A stretch of 22,027 nucleotides of DNA from Dehalococcoidales bacterium (GCA_016926695.1 JAFGOB010000085.1:1-22027); one strand, 5' to 3'. Positions 15,341 to 21,979 are shown, numbered from the stretch's first letter. Program-made: numbers and translations. The notes: generated by a model not told the origin, from the sequence alone.

Positions 15341-16579
15341 ATGAAAAACGACGAAATTGAAACTCTGGTCAGGGAAATGGTCTTCGGCCGGAAGAAAAGT
15401 GAAATACAGCAGCAGTTCCGTGATATGGCAAAGGCGGCAGGAATCTATCCGGCCAGCATCCAGAACCTTTACGATGCCATTGGAAACGGGCAGTACCGGG
15501 GATTCACTGTCCCCGCCATCAACATACGAGGTTTGACCTATAATGTGGCGCGGGCTGTCTTCCGGGCGGCTATAAAGGACAATGTGGGACCTTTTATCTT
15601 CGAGATTGCCCGTACGGAGATCGGCTACACCCAGCAAAGTCCGGCTGAGTACACTGCCTGCCTGATGGCGGCAGGCCTGGTGGAAGGGTACCGGGGCCCG
15701 CTTTTCATCCAGGGCGATCACTATCAGGTCCAGCTTAAGAAATATAAAGAGGATCCCGGGAAAGAGCTGGATGCCATTCGCGATTTGATCAGGGAGTCCA
15801 TAGCCTCCGGCTTTTACAATATAGATATTGACGCTTCTACCATGGTTGATATTGGAAAGACCGATCTTAAAGAGCAGCAGGAAGCCAACAGCCGCATTAC
15901 AGCGGAAATGACCCGCTTTATTCGCGACAACCAGCCTGAGGGCATAACCGTATCGGTAGGCGGAGAAATAGGTGAGATAGGCACCGGCAACAGCACGGTG
16001 GGCGATCTGAGGGCTTTCATGGAGCAATACCGGCAGGCGCTGGGAATGGATATCAAAGGGATTTCCAAGATCAGCGTTCAGACGGGAACAACCCACGGCG
16101 GCATTGCGCTGCCTGACGGTACGATTGCCAGTGTTAACCTGGATTTCGATACGCTGGAGAAACTCTCCAAAATCGCCCGTGATGAATACCGCATCGGTGG
16201 GGCCGTACAGCATGGCGCTTCTACACTGCCGGATGAGATGTTCGATATCTTCCCTCGCGTTGGTACTCTTGAAGTCCACCTGGCCACGGGCTTCCAGAAC
16301 ATGATATTAGACAGTCAAAATTTTCCCCCGCCGCTGCTGGAAAAGGTCAATGCCGGTGTGCAGGAAAAATATTCTGCCGATAAAAAGAGAGGCGAGACCG
16401 CCGCGCAGTTCATCTACCGCAACCGCAAGCGGGCTTTCGGCGATTTCAAGAAAGAAATGTGGGACATCCCGGCAGAACAGCGCGAAAAGATCGGACAGGA
16501 GCTTGAGGAGCGTTTCTCCCTGCTGTTCCGCAAACTGAATGTGGTCGGTACGCGGGAGATTACGGACAGGGTAATTTAG
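15341..16579 (+). CDS. Class II (metal-dependent) fructose-bisphosphate aldolase family protein
   Basis: Likely splits fructose 1,6-bisphosphate into the triose phosphates, or runs the reverse in gluconeogenesis. The class II pattern is visible in order: GDHYQ (Asp126, His127), GGEIGEIG (Glu209, Glu212), GTTHGG (His252) and VQHGAST (His291), supplying the catalytic Asp, zinc ligands and phosphate loop. It is divergent and, at 412 aa, longer than typical enzymes (about 285-360), with about 50 extra N-terminal residues and a basic C-terminal extension of about 80. It follows the phosphofructokinase by 31 bases, which supports the sugar-bisphosphate substrate. A ketose-bisphosphate aldolase with another substrate cannot be excluded. 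Confidence 0.82.
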   Translation: MKNDEIETLVREMVFGRKKSEIQQQFRDMAKAAGIYPASIQNLYDAIGNGQYRGFTVPAINIRGLTYNVARAVFRAAIKDNVGPFIFEIARTEIGYTQQSPAEYTACLMAAGLVEGYRGPLFIQGDHYQVQLKKYKEDPGKELDAIRDLIRESIASGFYNIDIDASTMVDIGKTDLKEQQEANSRITAEMTRFIRDNQPEGITVSVGGEIGEIGTGNSTVGDLRAFMEQYRQALGMDIKGISKISVQTGTTHGGIALPDGTIASVNLDFDTLEKLSKIARDEYRIGGAVQHGASTLPDEMFDIFPRVGTLEVHLATGFQNMILDSQNFPPPLLEKVNAGVQEKYSADKKRGETAAQFIYRNRKRAFGDFKKEMWDIPAEQREKIGQELEERFSLLFRKLNVVGTREITDRVI

Positions 16580-16587
16580 AAGTTATC

Positions 16588-17358
16588 TCAGTTTTCCCCT
16601 TCCTTTGCGGACTGAAGATCGCAGTAGTATTCGATTGCTTTACAGAGAAATACGGGCATGTTTTCGTGGTACCTGGTCCTGTACATGCGGGCGAAGTCCG
16701 GGTGTTTCCTGTACATCTGTCCGATTCCCCGCAGCATGGTCAAATCGCATTCATAAAAACGGTTAAGCCAATTATAAAGCTTTTTGATCTCTTCCTGTAC
16801 AGCCGGGCTGTCATAACCCTCCTCTATCTTATCTTTAATAGCGCTGAAAATACGGTCGCTTTCCCGGTTGACGATGGTGAAGTCCTGCTTTGACCAGCTT
16901 TTCATGCGTTGCTCAGACTCATCCAGTGCCTTTGTACCGTATTTTTGCCGGATTTCCTCTCTATACTTCTCCTGCTGCTCCCGGCTGAACCCTGTATAAT
17001 ATTCGTTTTCGCTCATCTCCTGGTCTCCTTTTATTTTCAGAATGGTACTATGGACTGTCTCTATCAGCCGCCTGTACCTGTCGATTTTCTCTTCCAGCAG
17101 ACGACGGTGATCCCGCAGTGCTCCTGTGATATCGAAGCCCGGTCTATCGAGTATGTCTTTTATCTCCTCCAGTTTAAAGTCCAGTTCGCGGAAAAACATG
17201 ATCTGCTGTAGTCGTATCAATTCTTTTTGTCCGTATTTCCTGTAGCCGTTAGTCCCGTATCCGCAGGGCTTTAAAAGTCCTTTTTGGTCATAGAAATGCA
17301 GGGTGCGAATGCTCAACCCCGAAAATTTCGCCATTTGTTTTACGCTGTATTCGGTCAT
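16588..17358 (-). CDS. MerR family regulator with TipAS effector domain
   Basis: The N-terminal winged helix is classic MerR: SVKQMAKFSGLSIRTLHFYD, then NGYRKYGQKELIRLQQI. A dimerisation coiled coil (about residues 75-115) leads to a TipAS domain (about 120-250) with KYGTKALDESEQR, EIKKLYNWLNRFY and MYRKHPDFARMYR, the globin-like fold that binds thiopeptides and other drugs in TipA and related proteins. The start ATG at 17358 is used because ggaggtg lies five bases upstream; an upstream ATG in frame at 17382 falls within the promoter. Length is 256 aa. The gene ends eight bases from the convergent aldolase stop. It is probably an autoregulated activator; the effector is unknown and no efflux gene is adjacent. 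Confidence 0.9.
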   Translation of the reverse strand: MTEYSVKQMAKFSGLSIRTLHFYDQKGLLKPCGYGTNGYRKYGQKELIRLQQIMFFRELDFKLEEIKDILDRPGFDITGALRDHRRLLEEKIDRYRRLIETVHSTILKIKGDQEMSENEYYTGFSREQQEKYREEIRQKYGTKALDESEQRMKSWSKQDFTIVNRESDRIFSAIKDKIEEGYDSPAVQEEIKKLYNWLNRFYECDLTMLRGIGQMYRKHPDFARMYRTRYHENMPVFLCKAIEYYCDLQSAKEGEN

Positions 17359-17380
17359 ATTCACCTCCATCGATGAATAC

Positions 17381-17411
17381 ACTATAAACTATGACGTTAC
17401 GTCATAGTCAA
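17381..17411 (-). promoter_or_regulatory. MerR-type promoter with palindromic operator
   Basis: On the minus strand TTGACT (17406-17411) and TATAGT (17381-17386) are separated by 19 bp. The spacer holds a perfect inverted repeat, actatgacgt (17388-17397) and acgtcatagt (17399-17408), with one base between. A 19-20 bp spacer filled by a dyad is the hallmark of promoters that MerR proteins untwist. It drives the regulator's own gene 23 bases downstream. Confidence 0.8.
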
Positions 17412-17538
17412 GGGCTTTTTTCAGTGATTCAATATCTGTCAGACCGGTGAATAAGGAAATAACGTATCGACGTACCTTCGGACTCTCAACGTATAGGGTG
17501 GGTCTGTTAGAATATTGTCGTAACAATTGCGGCGGAGT

Positions 17539-17700
17539 ATGATGATAATGGAGAGGAATTTGAGGTTATACAATATGGACGACAATATCTGGGAATATCC
17601 CTTCGGCGATATAGATGATGATGAAGACATCTATTACCGTCGGCCTGACTGCGGCAAAAAGCAGGTTGGCAGACCGGTAAGGGGGGATTTCTATATTTGA
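17539..17700 (+). CDS. Small acidic protein, unknown (53 aa)
   Basis: An open frame of 53 codons begins ATG ATG just after ggcggag. An internal ATG at 17575 would give 41 residues starting MDDNIWEYPFGDIDDDED, then IYYRRPDCGKKQVGRPVRG and an aromatic end DFYI. The very acidic first half and basic second half look like real protein rather than chance translation, but no family is recognised. It lies alone between the MerR promoter and the fabF remnant. It may be a gene tail or a small accessory protein. Confidence 0.4.
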   Translation: MMIMERNLRLYNMDDNIWEYPFGDIDDDEDIYYRRPDCGKKQVGRPVRGDFYI

Positions 17701-17783
17701 CGGCATTTTACACCGGATATTGTGATTTGCTCGGCCCGGGTCACCGGCAGGTGATACTCCGGGCTGATCTTTCTGTTGCTTTT

Positions 17784-18140
17784 TCAGTTGAAGTAAGGCC
17801 GGCGGAAGATCAGGACGTTGTTATGGCCGCCGAATCCAAACGAATTGGACATGGCGGTTTTTATACTGACCGACCTTGACCGGTTGGCGACATAGTCCAG
17901 GTCGCATTCCGGGACCGGATGGTTCAGGTTGATCGTCGGCGGAGCGGTGTTCCTGTTCATAGCCAGAACGGTGATTACCGCTCCCAGGCTGCCGGAAGCA
18001 TCAAATGCCGATATGTAATCAATACCCGAACGGCCGTGCACCAGGGAATTCCACAGAGATGATGTATCCAGGCCGATAGGGCAAACGGCTCCCAGACCGG
18101 TCACCACCACACGCCGGCGATGATTATTAACACCCTTCAA
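17784..18140 (-). pseudogene. fabF: FabF (beta-ketoacyl-ACP synthase II) remnant with large in-frame internal deletion
   Basis: Residues 1-50 are the true start of FabF: RRVVVTGLGAVCPIG, then SLVHGRSGIDYISAFDASG. From there the sequence jumps directly to the C-terminal region, SLGAVITVLAMNRN, PPTINLNHPVPECDLDYV and SNSFGFGGHNNVL. Roughly 290 residues of a normal 410-aa enzyme are gone, including the catalytic cysteine and both active-site histidines. The frame is kept, giving 118 aa that cannot be a condensing enzyme. The start is TTG, with aaggagg eight to nine bases upstream, inside the last codons of the HTH gene, so the two are translationally coupled. It may be a pure remnant or a shortened protein with another role. 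Confidence 0.85.
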
Positions 18141-18143
18141 TTA

Positions 18144-18359
18144 TCATTCCTCCTTCAGGGACATCACGACATTCCTGTTGTTAACGCGGTTCAGTTCTAT
18201 AAAGTGTTGAAGGTCGTCAGTCATAATACGATAGCTCCGTCCCAGACGGATTGCTCCCAGTTTTTCCTTTCTGATGTAGCTGTATACGGTCAAGACGTTT
18301 ACATATAATATTCCGGCTACCTGTTCCGGAGTGAGAAAGCTGATATCCATAACTTTCAT
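18144..18359 (-). CDS. Excisionase-family (MerR-like/BldC-type) HTH DNA-binding protein
   Basis: A 71-residue protein consisting of one winged helix of the excisionase family: FLTPEQVAGILYVNVLTVYS, then IRKEKLGAIRLGRSYRIM and a closing DDLQHFIEL helix. Such proteins act as phage excision factors or as small regulators binding direct repeats (BldC). Three phased 10-bp repeats lie just upstream of this gene. Its stop is three bases from the fabF-remnant start, and its last codons contain that remnant's ribosome-binding site. Because it borders the phage module and faces away from it, it could be the module's own regulator or an older host gene paired with fabF. Confidence 0.8.
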   Translation of the reverse strand: MKVMDISFLTPEQVAGILYVNVLTVYSYIRKEKLGAIRLGRSYRIMTDDLQHFIELNRVNNRNVVMSLKEE

Positions 18360-18400
18360 AATCCCGTCCCCACTTCTCAGGTCACAATTTTTTCCCGTGC

Positions 18401-18430
18401 GAGTATATTCCAGTATAAACGAGTATAAAT
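18401..18430 (-). promoter_or_regulatory. Three phased 10-bp direct repeats upstream of the HTH gene
   Basis: gagtatattc, cagtataaac and gagtataaat follow each other without gaps, so 'agtata' recurs exactly every 10 bp. Read on the minus strand each unit offers a TATACT, a good -10 hexamer, 36-60 bases before the HTH start. They may be stacked -10 elements, an operator array for the HTH protein, or both. Confidence 0.5.
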
Positions 18431-18514
18431 ATCCATAATCCCATATTTAAGAGTTTGTATTCTAAAATTGTTTTCTATTTATTAAAAAAAATCGGAAAAG
18501 GTGACATGAAACGC

Positions 18515-18543
18515 TTGACTAATCAGAACAAATGTTCTATTAT
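18515..18543 (+). promoter_or_regulatory. Near-consensus promoter with embedded LexA/SOS box
   Basis: TTGACT (18515-18520), exactly 17 bp, TATTAT (18538-18543). The spacer carries GAACAAATGTTC (18526-18537), a perfect GAAC-N4-GTTC dyad extended to agaac/gttct, matching the Gram-positive LexA (DinR) box. LexA bound here would cover both promoter elements. It drives the phage-type genes to the right and means that translation cannot start at the ATG at 18532. Confidence 0.75.
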
Positions 18544-18588
18544 CTGTATGTTTGCGGCTTTGCAGGAATGTTTTTAAGAGAGTTTGAA

Positions 18589-18942
18589 ATGAAAAGAACA
18601 GTTGAGGACTTTGAGGAGAGCAGCTTTGTACCGGAGGAGACAGGAAACGAAAGAAGCGCTGGGGGCTTGGAGGATGAAGATCTGGACCTGCTGCCAGAGT
18701 TTTGTCATTACCGTGACGAAGGCTGCGAATTGGCCCCGGCCTGCCTGGAATGTCCCTTTCCGGACTGTATTTATGAGCAATATCGCGGCAACCTGGCGCC
18801 GGATAAATATCTGCGAGACAGGGAAATAATCCGTTTGCATGAAGAAGAAAAGATAAAGGGAGAAGAACTGAGCATCCGGTTCAGGGTAAGCCTGCGTACC
18901 GTACGAAGAATATTAGCTTCGGGGAGGAAGAAAAATGAATGA
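18589..18942 (+). CDS. Cys-rich HTH protein at the head of the capsid module
   Basis: The 117-residue protein has an acidic N-terminus, a cysteine cluster (Cys39, Cys46, Cys52, Cys55, Cys60) that probably binds a metal, and a C-terminal sigma-70-region-4-like helix-turn-helix (about residues 78-110, LHEEEKIKGEELSIRFRVSL then RTVRRIL). It sits where phages usually encode the small terminase subunit, a DNA-recognition protein, and overlaps the portal gene by eight bases. A late-gene regulator is the alternative. ATG at 18589 is chosen because the promoter lies over an earlier ATG (18532); another in-frame ATG at 18568 has no spaced ribosome-binding site. The family is not recognised by name. 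Confidence 0.6.
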   Translation: MKRTVEDFEESSFVPEETGNERSAGGLEDEDLDLLPEFCHYRDEGCELAPACLECPFPDCIYEQYRGNLAPDKYLRDREIIRLHEEEKIKGEELSIRFRVSLRTVRRILASGRKKNE

Positions 18943-20281
18943 GGCAGAGATCATCGGTCAGCTTCCGGATAAGGACAAAGACCGTATCCGTAGCTATAAG
19001 GAGTGGCTGGATTTCTACCAGGGCAAGCAGTGGCCGGGCCGGGAGCGCTGGGGCGAGAAGCGTTTGACCTTCAACTACGCCAGGGTCTTTATTGATAAAC
19101 TTACTTCTTATCTCATGTCCGGGATCAATTTCACCGTCGAAGCCGTCCGGGATACGCCGGAAGCCCTGGCTGCCGCCGAAAGGGCAGAGAAGGCCCTGGC
19201 CCGCGTCTATGAGACCAATGCCCTGGAGCAGTTGGATTTTGAGACTGAGACGGATTGCGCCATCCTGGGAGACGGATGCTACAAAGTAGTCTGGGACCCG
19301 GATATCAAAGACGTACTGGTTACAGCTCCCGATATCCAGGGAATATTTGTCTGGTGGAGGGGCGATAACCTGGCGCAGGTCTGGCGTGTGGCCGCCAGGT
19401 ATGTCCTTTCGGCTGATGAGGTTGAGTTTCTTTACAAGGTTAAGCCGGCTAATAAATCTTCCACCCTGGTAGAAGTCTGGACAGATACGGATTTTGAGCT
19501 CTATCTGGATAGTTCTTTATTGGAAAAGAAACCCAATCCTTATGGGTTTATACCCTTTATCGTCTTTCCCAACCTGAGAGAGCCAAAGCAATTCTGGGGT
19601 ACATCTGACCTGATGCAGATCATCGAGCCCCAGCGGGAGCTTAACCGGGCCATGTCACAGGTCTCGCATATCCTGGAGCTTTCGGGCAATCCGGTGGCGG
19701 TGCTGGAGAATGTTGAGGGGTCCACGGATATCGCCGTCAGGCCGGGGGCGGTATGGAATATCCCCGAAGACGCCAAGGCCTATCTGCTTGACCTTTTACA
19801 GGGAGGAGGCCTTCAGCTCCATATCAGTTATATAGACCTGCTCTATCGTGCCCTGCATGATATCTCGGAGTCTCCCCGGGCCGCTTTCGGCGGCATGGAC
19901 CGCAACCTTTCCGGCGTGGCCATGCAGATAGAGCTTTATCCGCTGATGCAGAAAGTCATCCGTAAGCGGATTATCCGTTCTTCAGTCTATAACCGCCGCA
20001 ACAGCATGATCCTGAAGCTGCTGGAAAAGTTCAGGGGTGAAGATTTCGGTGAATACAGCCTGAGAACGGTATGGGGCCAGGTCTTTCCCGAGGATCTTGT
20101 CCAGCTCGTGGCCAATGAGCAGACCCTGGTCGCTGCCGGCATCCATTCCAGGAAGCGTGCCATGGATGAGCTGGGTGTGAAAGACCCGGAAGCTGAGTTC
20201 AGGCACTGGCTGGAAGAGCAGAGGATTATATTGTCCGCAGAAAAGGAGGTGAATCAGCAAAATCAGACTCAAAATCCGTAA
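18935..20281 (+). CDS. Phage portal protein (SPP1 gp6-like)
   Basis: Portal proteins form the dodecameric ring at one capsid vertex through which DNA is pumped. The order of features fits the SPP1 gp6 family: an early RSYKEWLDFYQGKQWP segment, NYARVFIDKLTSYLMSG, a beta-rich wing with VEVWTDTDFELYL, then IPFIVFPNLREPKQFWGTSD followed by the long crown/stem helices (EPQRELNRAMSQVSHILE) and SGVAMQIELYPLMQKV. The length of 448 aa is typical. A ggggagg ribosome-binding site lies in the upstream gene's end. No large terminase gene precedes it, which is unusual for a complete phage. Confidence 0.88.
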   Translation: MNEAEIIGQLPDKDKDRIRSYKEWLDFYQGKQWPGRERWGEKRLTFNYARVFIDKLTSYLMSGINFTVEAVRDTPEALAAAERAEKALARVYETNALEQLDFETETDCAILGDGCYKVVWDPDIKDVLVTAPDIQGIFVWWRGDNLAQVWRVAARYVLSADEVEFLYKVKPANKSSTLVEVWTDTDFELYLDSSLLEKKPNPYGFIPFIVFPNLREPKQFWGTSDLMQIIEPQRELNRAMSQVSHILELSGNPVAVLENVEGSTDIAVRPGAVWNIPEDAKAYLLDLLQGGGLQLHISYIDLLYRALHDISESPRAAFGGMDRNLSGVAMQIELYPLMQKVIRKRIIRSSVYNRRNSMILKLLEKFRGEDFGEYSLRTVWGQVFPEDLVQLVANEQTLVAAGIHSRKRAMDELGVKDPEAEFRHWLEEQRIILSAEKEVNQQNQTQNP

Positions 20282-20292
20282 AATATGGCAAA

Positions 20293-20333
20293 TTATGAGG
20301 CATATCTATCATTTTATGAGGTATATCTATCAT
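20293..20333. repeat. Two 20-bp tandem repeats between portal and scaffold genes
   Basis: ttatgaggcatatctatcat (20293-20312) recurs at 20314-20333 with one change (c to t), a period of 21 bp. The pair lies just before the scaffold gene's ribosome-binding site (aaggagg at 20337). It could be a recent slippage duplication or a binding site for an operon regulator. Confidence 0.6.
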
Positions 20334-20351
20334 CGTAAGGAGGAACATATC

Positions 20352-20858
20352 ATGGCAGAAAATGAGCAAACCAATCCACCTGCTGCTAACCCCGTAGATC
20401 CGCCGCCAGGATCGCCGCCATTGGATACTGCCGCCCGGATCAGCGAGCTGGAAGGGCTGCTGGCCGGTAAGACCGAAGAGTTGAATAAGGCCGGTACCCG
20501 TTTGGCGGAGCTGGAGTCGTCGGCTTCCGTTGCTGCCGCGGCGGTTGATGAGGCCAACAGCCGGGCCGATCGTCTGGCGGAGAGTTTAAAGACGGTTTTT
20601 TCCGGCTATAAGTCCCTCATCGTCCAATCCAACCCGGATATCCCGGCTGAGCTGCTGACGGGCGATAACGTTGAGGCGCTGGACGGGTCTCTGTCCAGGG
20701 CCAGGGAACTGATCGAGAAGGTCAAGAAGAGCATTGATTCGCAGAAGTCCACCGATCGTGTCCCGGCCGGCGCCCCGCCCAGGGGAGCTCCTGATACATC
20801 CGGGCTTTCTTCCCGTGAAAAGATCAGCCAGGGAGTGGAGAAGGCCAGGGGAAGGTAA
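20352..20858 (+). CDS. Probable phage scaffolding protein
   Basis: A 168-residue, mostly helical protein placed between portal and major capsid, where scaffolds are found. A proline-rich N-terminus (residues 8-30) is followed by a coiled coil (about 32-85: ISELEGLLAGKTEELNKAG, LAELESSASVAAAAVDEANS), a short globular part with NPDIPAELLTGDNVEAL and a basic end (REKISQGVEKARGR), the type of C-terminal tail that binds capsid subunits. No protease signature is seen. The start at 20352 has aaggagg eight bases before; an ATG at 20295 in the tandem repeats is less likely. The function is inferred from place and composition. Confidence 0.68.
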   Translation: MAENEQTNPPAANPVDPPPGSPPLDTAARISELEGLLAGKTEELNKAGTRLAELESSASVAAAAVDEANSRADRLAESLKTVFSGYKSLIVQSNPDIPAELLTGDNVEALDGSLSRARELIEKVKKSIDSQKSTDRVPAGAPPRGAPDTSGLSSREKISQGVEKARGR

Positions 20859-20864
20859 GGTCAG

Positions 20865-20952
20865 TAATAAGTAATGAGTGATCAGTAGTGAGTGATGAGT
20901 TTGGGGAAAGGGGGGGTACTCAAAACTCAAGACTCAAGACTCAAGACTCAAA
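20865..20952. repeat. Heptamer-repeat hairpin with G-rich loop, upstream of the capsid gene
   Basis: Five heptamers of the form TNNTNAG (20865-20899: taataag, taatgag, tgatcag, tagtgag, tgatgag) face five ACTCAAR heptamers (20918-20952) across a G-rich loop. The reverse complement of the second array keeps the AGTNNTGAGT rhythm of the first, so the whole forms a long imperfect stem. A related structure follows the capsid gene. Confidence 0.65.
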
Positions 20953-20974
20953 ACTAAATTAAGGAGGTTCCATC

Positions 20975-21898
20975 ATGTCTTTAACCTTAGCGGAGGCGTC
21001 GAAACTATCCAGTGATGTGCTGCTCCAGGGAGTCGTGGAAACGATAGTCAAGGACTCACCGGTATTACAGCGCATGCCCTTTATCGAGATTGTCGGGAAC
21101 GGTCTCACCTATAACCGGGAAAACGCCCTGCCGTCTATAGATTTCTACGATGTGGGCGATACCTGGGCGGAATCCACTCCTACCTTTACCCAGCTTACCG
21201 CCGCTCTCAAGATCATGGGGGGCGATGCCGATGTGGACAATTTCCTGAAGGCTACCCGCTCCAATCTCCAGGACCTGGAGACCTCGGTTATCGAGCTGAA
21301 GGCCAAGGCGCTCAAGAACAAGTTTGAAGAGACTTTCATCTACGGCAATGCCGCCACCAATCCCAAGCAGTTTGACGGCCTGAGAAAGACCATCGATACA
21401 ACTTCTTCCGGTACTCAGGTCATTGCCATGGGCGCCGCCGGAGCCACCCTCAGTTTGACCAAGCTGGACGAACTGATCGACGCAGTAAAGGGCGGCAAAC
21501 CGGACCTGCTGCTGATGAGCCGCCGTTCCAGGAGGAAGATCAACGCCCTGGTGAGGGCCGCCGGCAGCGGTATCGTGGAGACCGAGAGAGACCAGTGGGG
21601 CAATTTCGTGCAGCTCTGGAACGGGATTCCCGTGGCGGTGGATGACTTTATCCTGGATACCCATACCCTGTCCAGCAGCGTTGAGACCTCTACTACGGGC
21701 GGTACCTGCTCCACCATCTACGCCATGCAGTTCGGTGAGGGAGCGCTTTGCGGCCTGACGGCTCCCGGTCATATCGCCGTTGAGCCCGTGGGTCCTCTGG
21801 AGACCAAGGACGCTTCGCGCACGCGTATCAAGTGGTACGTTTCGCTGGCCCTGTTCTCGTCCATCAAGGCCGCTGCCCTGATCGGCGTCCAGGATTAA
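20975..21898 (+). CDS. Phage major capsid protein (HK97-fold)
   Basis: The shell protein. It starts with a short helical arm (TLAEASKLSSDVLLQGVVET), then a P-loop/E-loop-like stretch with VGDTWAESTPTFTQLTAALK, a spine-helix region NLQDLETSVIELKAKALKNK and FIYGNAATNPKQFDGL, a turn typical of this group. The A-domain end has GIPVAVDDFIL, FGEGALCGLT and a final RIKWYVSLALFSSIKAAALI strand-helix. The 307-aa length suits a small HK97-fold capsid without a large delta domain, consistent with the separate scaffold gene. The ribosome-binding site aaggagg is eight bases before the ATG. An encapsulin is less likely because a portal gene is present. Confidence 0.87.
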   Translation: MSLTLAEASKLSSDVLLQGVVETIVKDSPVLQRMPFIEIVGNGLTYNRENALPSIDFYDVGDTWAESTPTFTQLTAALKIMGGDADVDNFLKATRSNLQDLETSVIELKAKALKNKFEETFIYGNAATNPKQFDGLRKTIDTTSSGTQVIAMGAAGATLSLTKLDELIDAVKGGKPDLLLMSRRSRRKINALVRAAGSGIVETERDQWGNFVQLWNGIPVAVDDFILDTHTLSSSVETSTTGGTCSTIYAMQFGEGALCGLTAPGHIAVEPVGPLETKDASRTRIKWYVSLALFSSIKAAALIGVQD

Positions 21899-21911
21899 GG
21901 AGTAAAGGAGA

Positions 21912-21961
21912 AGTTTCAAGTTCTGGGGAGGGGAACTCGAAACTCACAACTCAAAACTCAA
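21912..21961. repeat. Second heptamer hairpin with G-rich loop, after the capsid gene
   Basis: gtttcaagttc (21912-21922) and gaactcgaaac (21933-21943) pair in ten of eleven positions around tggggagggg. The right arm continues as four heptamers of AACTCRN type (21934-21961). This repeats the design of the element at 20865-20952. Confidence 0.6.
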
Positions 21962-21979
21962 AACCGACCGCAAAGCGGG

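Noticed and set aside
15227..16279. 350-codon minus-strand open frame across the aldolase gene
   Set aside because: Antisense to conserved aldolase motifs; its translation matches no recognisable fold and the codon pattern follows the plus-strand gene.
18401..18430. Plasmid-type replication iterons
   Set aside because: Only three 10-bp units, no replication initiator gene nearby, and the units read better as -10 or operator elements of the HTH gene.
18532..18588. Longer N-terminus for the Cys-rich HTH protein starting at the ATG at 18532
   Set aside because: That ATG lies within the LexA box, upstream of the -10, and would not be in the transcript.
20865..20952. CRISPR array
   Set aside because: Units are contiguous heptamers with no spacers, and no cas genes are present.
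20975..21898. Encapsulin nanocompartment instead of phage capsid
   Set aside because: Portal and scaffold genes precede it directly, and no cargo enzyme gene is adjacent.
21065..21919. 284-codon minus-strand open frame across the capsid gene
   Set aside because: It mirrors the capsid reading frame; composition rich in Gly, His and Gln and no domain signs.
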